This document shows, piece after piece, positions 63,529 to 64,000 of a DNA stretch of 64,000 nt; within the stretch, counting starts at the first letter, position 1; every line of letters starts with the position of its first letter. Under the pieces are notes generated by a model. The model ran no database searches. It was given only the letters and a program-made list of their open reading frames with translations, and was not told the origin of the DNA. A program made the position numbers and the translations under genes. This stretch comes from Pleomorphomonas diazotrophica (lineage in GTDB: Bacteria > Pseudomonadota > Alphaproteobacteria > Rhizobiales > Pleomorphomonadaceae), in assembly GCF_002844595.1 (NCBI RefSeq), contig NZ_PJNW01000006.1, positions 1-64,000 on the forward strand, written 5' to 3'.

Positions 63529-63865
63529 TGTGGTCCGATCGTCTCCGGCGGCCCTGGTTGTTCGGCTTCGACAGCCTATCCGCCCGAAACGCCCTTGGGC
63601 GATTGGCGGGCAGAATCGTCGAGCCGAATCGGCGCGCGGCGCCGGTTGTTCGCCTTTCGTTTTGCACGAAAGGCGCTGCGTTGCCAAGCAGCAGCCGGGG
63701 CCGTCGGCCAGAAACGGCGCATGGGCTGTCAATGCGCCTATTTGTTGACTGTCAATGATCACAAAAGCATCACGCCACCGTGATCGACCGCATTGACCCC
63801 AGATAATCTCTGGTTAATTCTTGTCCTGGGTTCGAGGCGTTCCATCCCCCGGCGGCGAGGTGGTC
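63529..63865. other. Intergenic region between ruvB and the window-end gene, with regulatory-looking repeats
   Basis: No gene. Contains GTTC-N7-GTTT (63648-63662), close to the alphaproteobacterial LexA box GTTC-N7-GTTC; a perfect 9-bp hairpin (63651-63659 with 63667-63675); a direct repeat of CTGTCAATG (63725-63733, 63749-63757); and the palindrome TTGACTGTCAA (63745-63755). It separates the divergent genes, so promoters for both should lie here. Confidence 0.5.
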
Positions 63866-64000
63866 ATGGCGGCTTTCAGGACGATTTTCGGGTTGATGCT
63901 GCTTGCAGTCGCACTTGCGACGGTCGGTGATCTTCTTTCCACTCCGGTGCGGGCCGAAAGCATCGTCGGTTTTTCCGACGATGAACTGATGGATGGTTTC
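63866..64000 (+). CDS. Exported protein, partial (runs off the window)
   Basis: Forty-five codons are visible. The start ATG at 63866 has GAGG about 5 bases upstream. MAAFRTIFGLMLLAVALATVG is a likely signal peptide or anchor; then ESIVGFSDDELMDGF follows. The FSDDEL pattern recalls the opening of DUF2927-type secreted proteins, but too little is visible to name it. Cut by the window end. Confidence 0.55.
   Translation, partial: MAAFRTIFGLMLLAVALATVGDLLSTPVRAESIVGFSDDELMDGF

Overview
This is a GC-rich chromosomal window from an alphaproteobacterium, most likely a member of the Hyphomicrobiales (Rhizobiales). Pointers to that group are the purEK block with YdcH-like small genes, a Tol-Pal block linked to ybgC, tilS and ftsH, TrcR (DUF1013), DUF1465, DUF1192, DUF6476, an RpoH-type sigma factor, homospermidine synthase, a TakP-like TRAP transporter and a dispersed palindromic repeat of a kind I associate with this order. 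Genus cannot be fixed from the sequence. I saw no rRNA, tRNA, insertion sequence, prophage or CRISPR array.

1-16 kb: a secreted GH114-type enzyme and a YbaN-like membrane protein, the biotin transporter subunit BioY, a GAF-PAS-GGDEF-EAL signalling protein, a LacI regulator beside KDPG aldolase, an EamA permease and a MarR regulator. Then comes a tight three-gene operon of a COG0523 metallochaperone GTPase, a WD40 protein and a lysine 2,3-aminomutase homologue, facing a small 4-TM protein. TrmO, an AraC/GyrI-like regulator, homospermidine synthase and ferrochelatase follow.

16-32 kb: a TRAP transporter (small and large permeases on the plus strand, TakP-like binding protein convergent), a class-I glutaminase-type hydrolase, a DUF1007-NicO Ni/Co export pair and a LysR regulator. 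A long leader precedes ornithine decarboxylase, which is followed by a GNAT acetyltransferase; with homospermidine synthase this gives a putrescine-to-homospermidine route. An SPFH/NfeD membrane pair, an outer-membrane beta-barrel, an EamA permease and purA close the section.

32-44 kb: a large repeat-bearing membrane protein, a Gdx/SugE guanidinium exporter with a candidate guanidine-II leader, DUF6476, an RluD-type pseudouridine synthase, rpoH, rpmE, DUF1465, a candidate sRNA, DUF1192, a quinone oxidoreductase and trcR. A membrane-anchored alpha/beta hydrolase and an AraC regulator form a more accessory patch.

44-64 kb: two YdcH-like genes flank OpgC and TauE/SafE; then purE-purK, a class-II amidotransferase, rpsU, a TPR lipoprotein and a tandem YciI protein. 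The minus-strand envelope block reads ruvB, isochorismatase-like hydrolase, ybgC, tolQ, tolR, tolA, tolB, pal, cpoB, tilS, ftsH. The neighbours usual in this order (ruvC-ruvA before ruvB, glmM after ftsH) are absent here. The window ends inside an exported protein on the plus strand.
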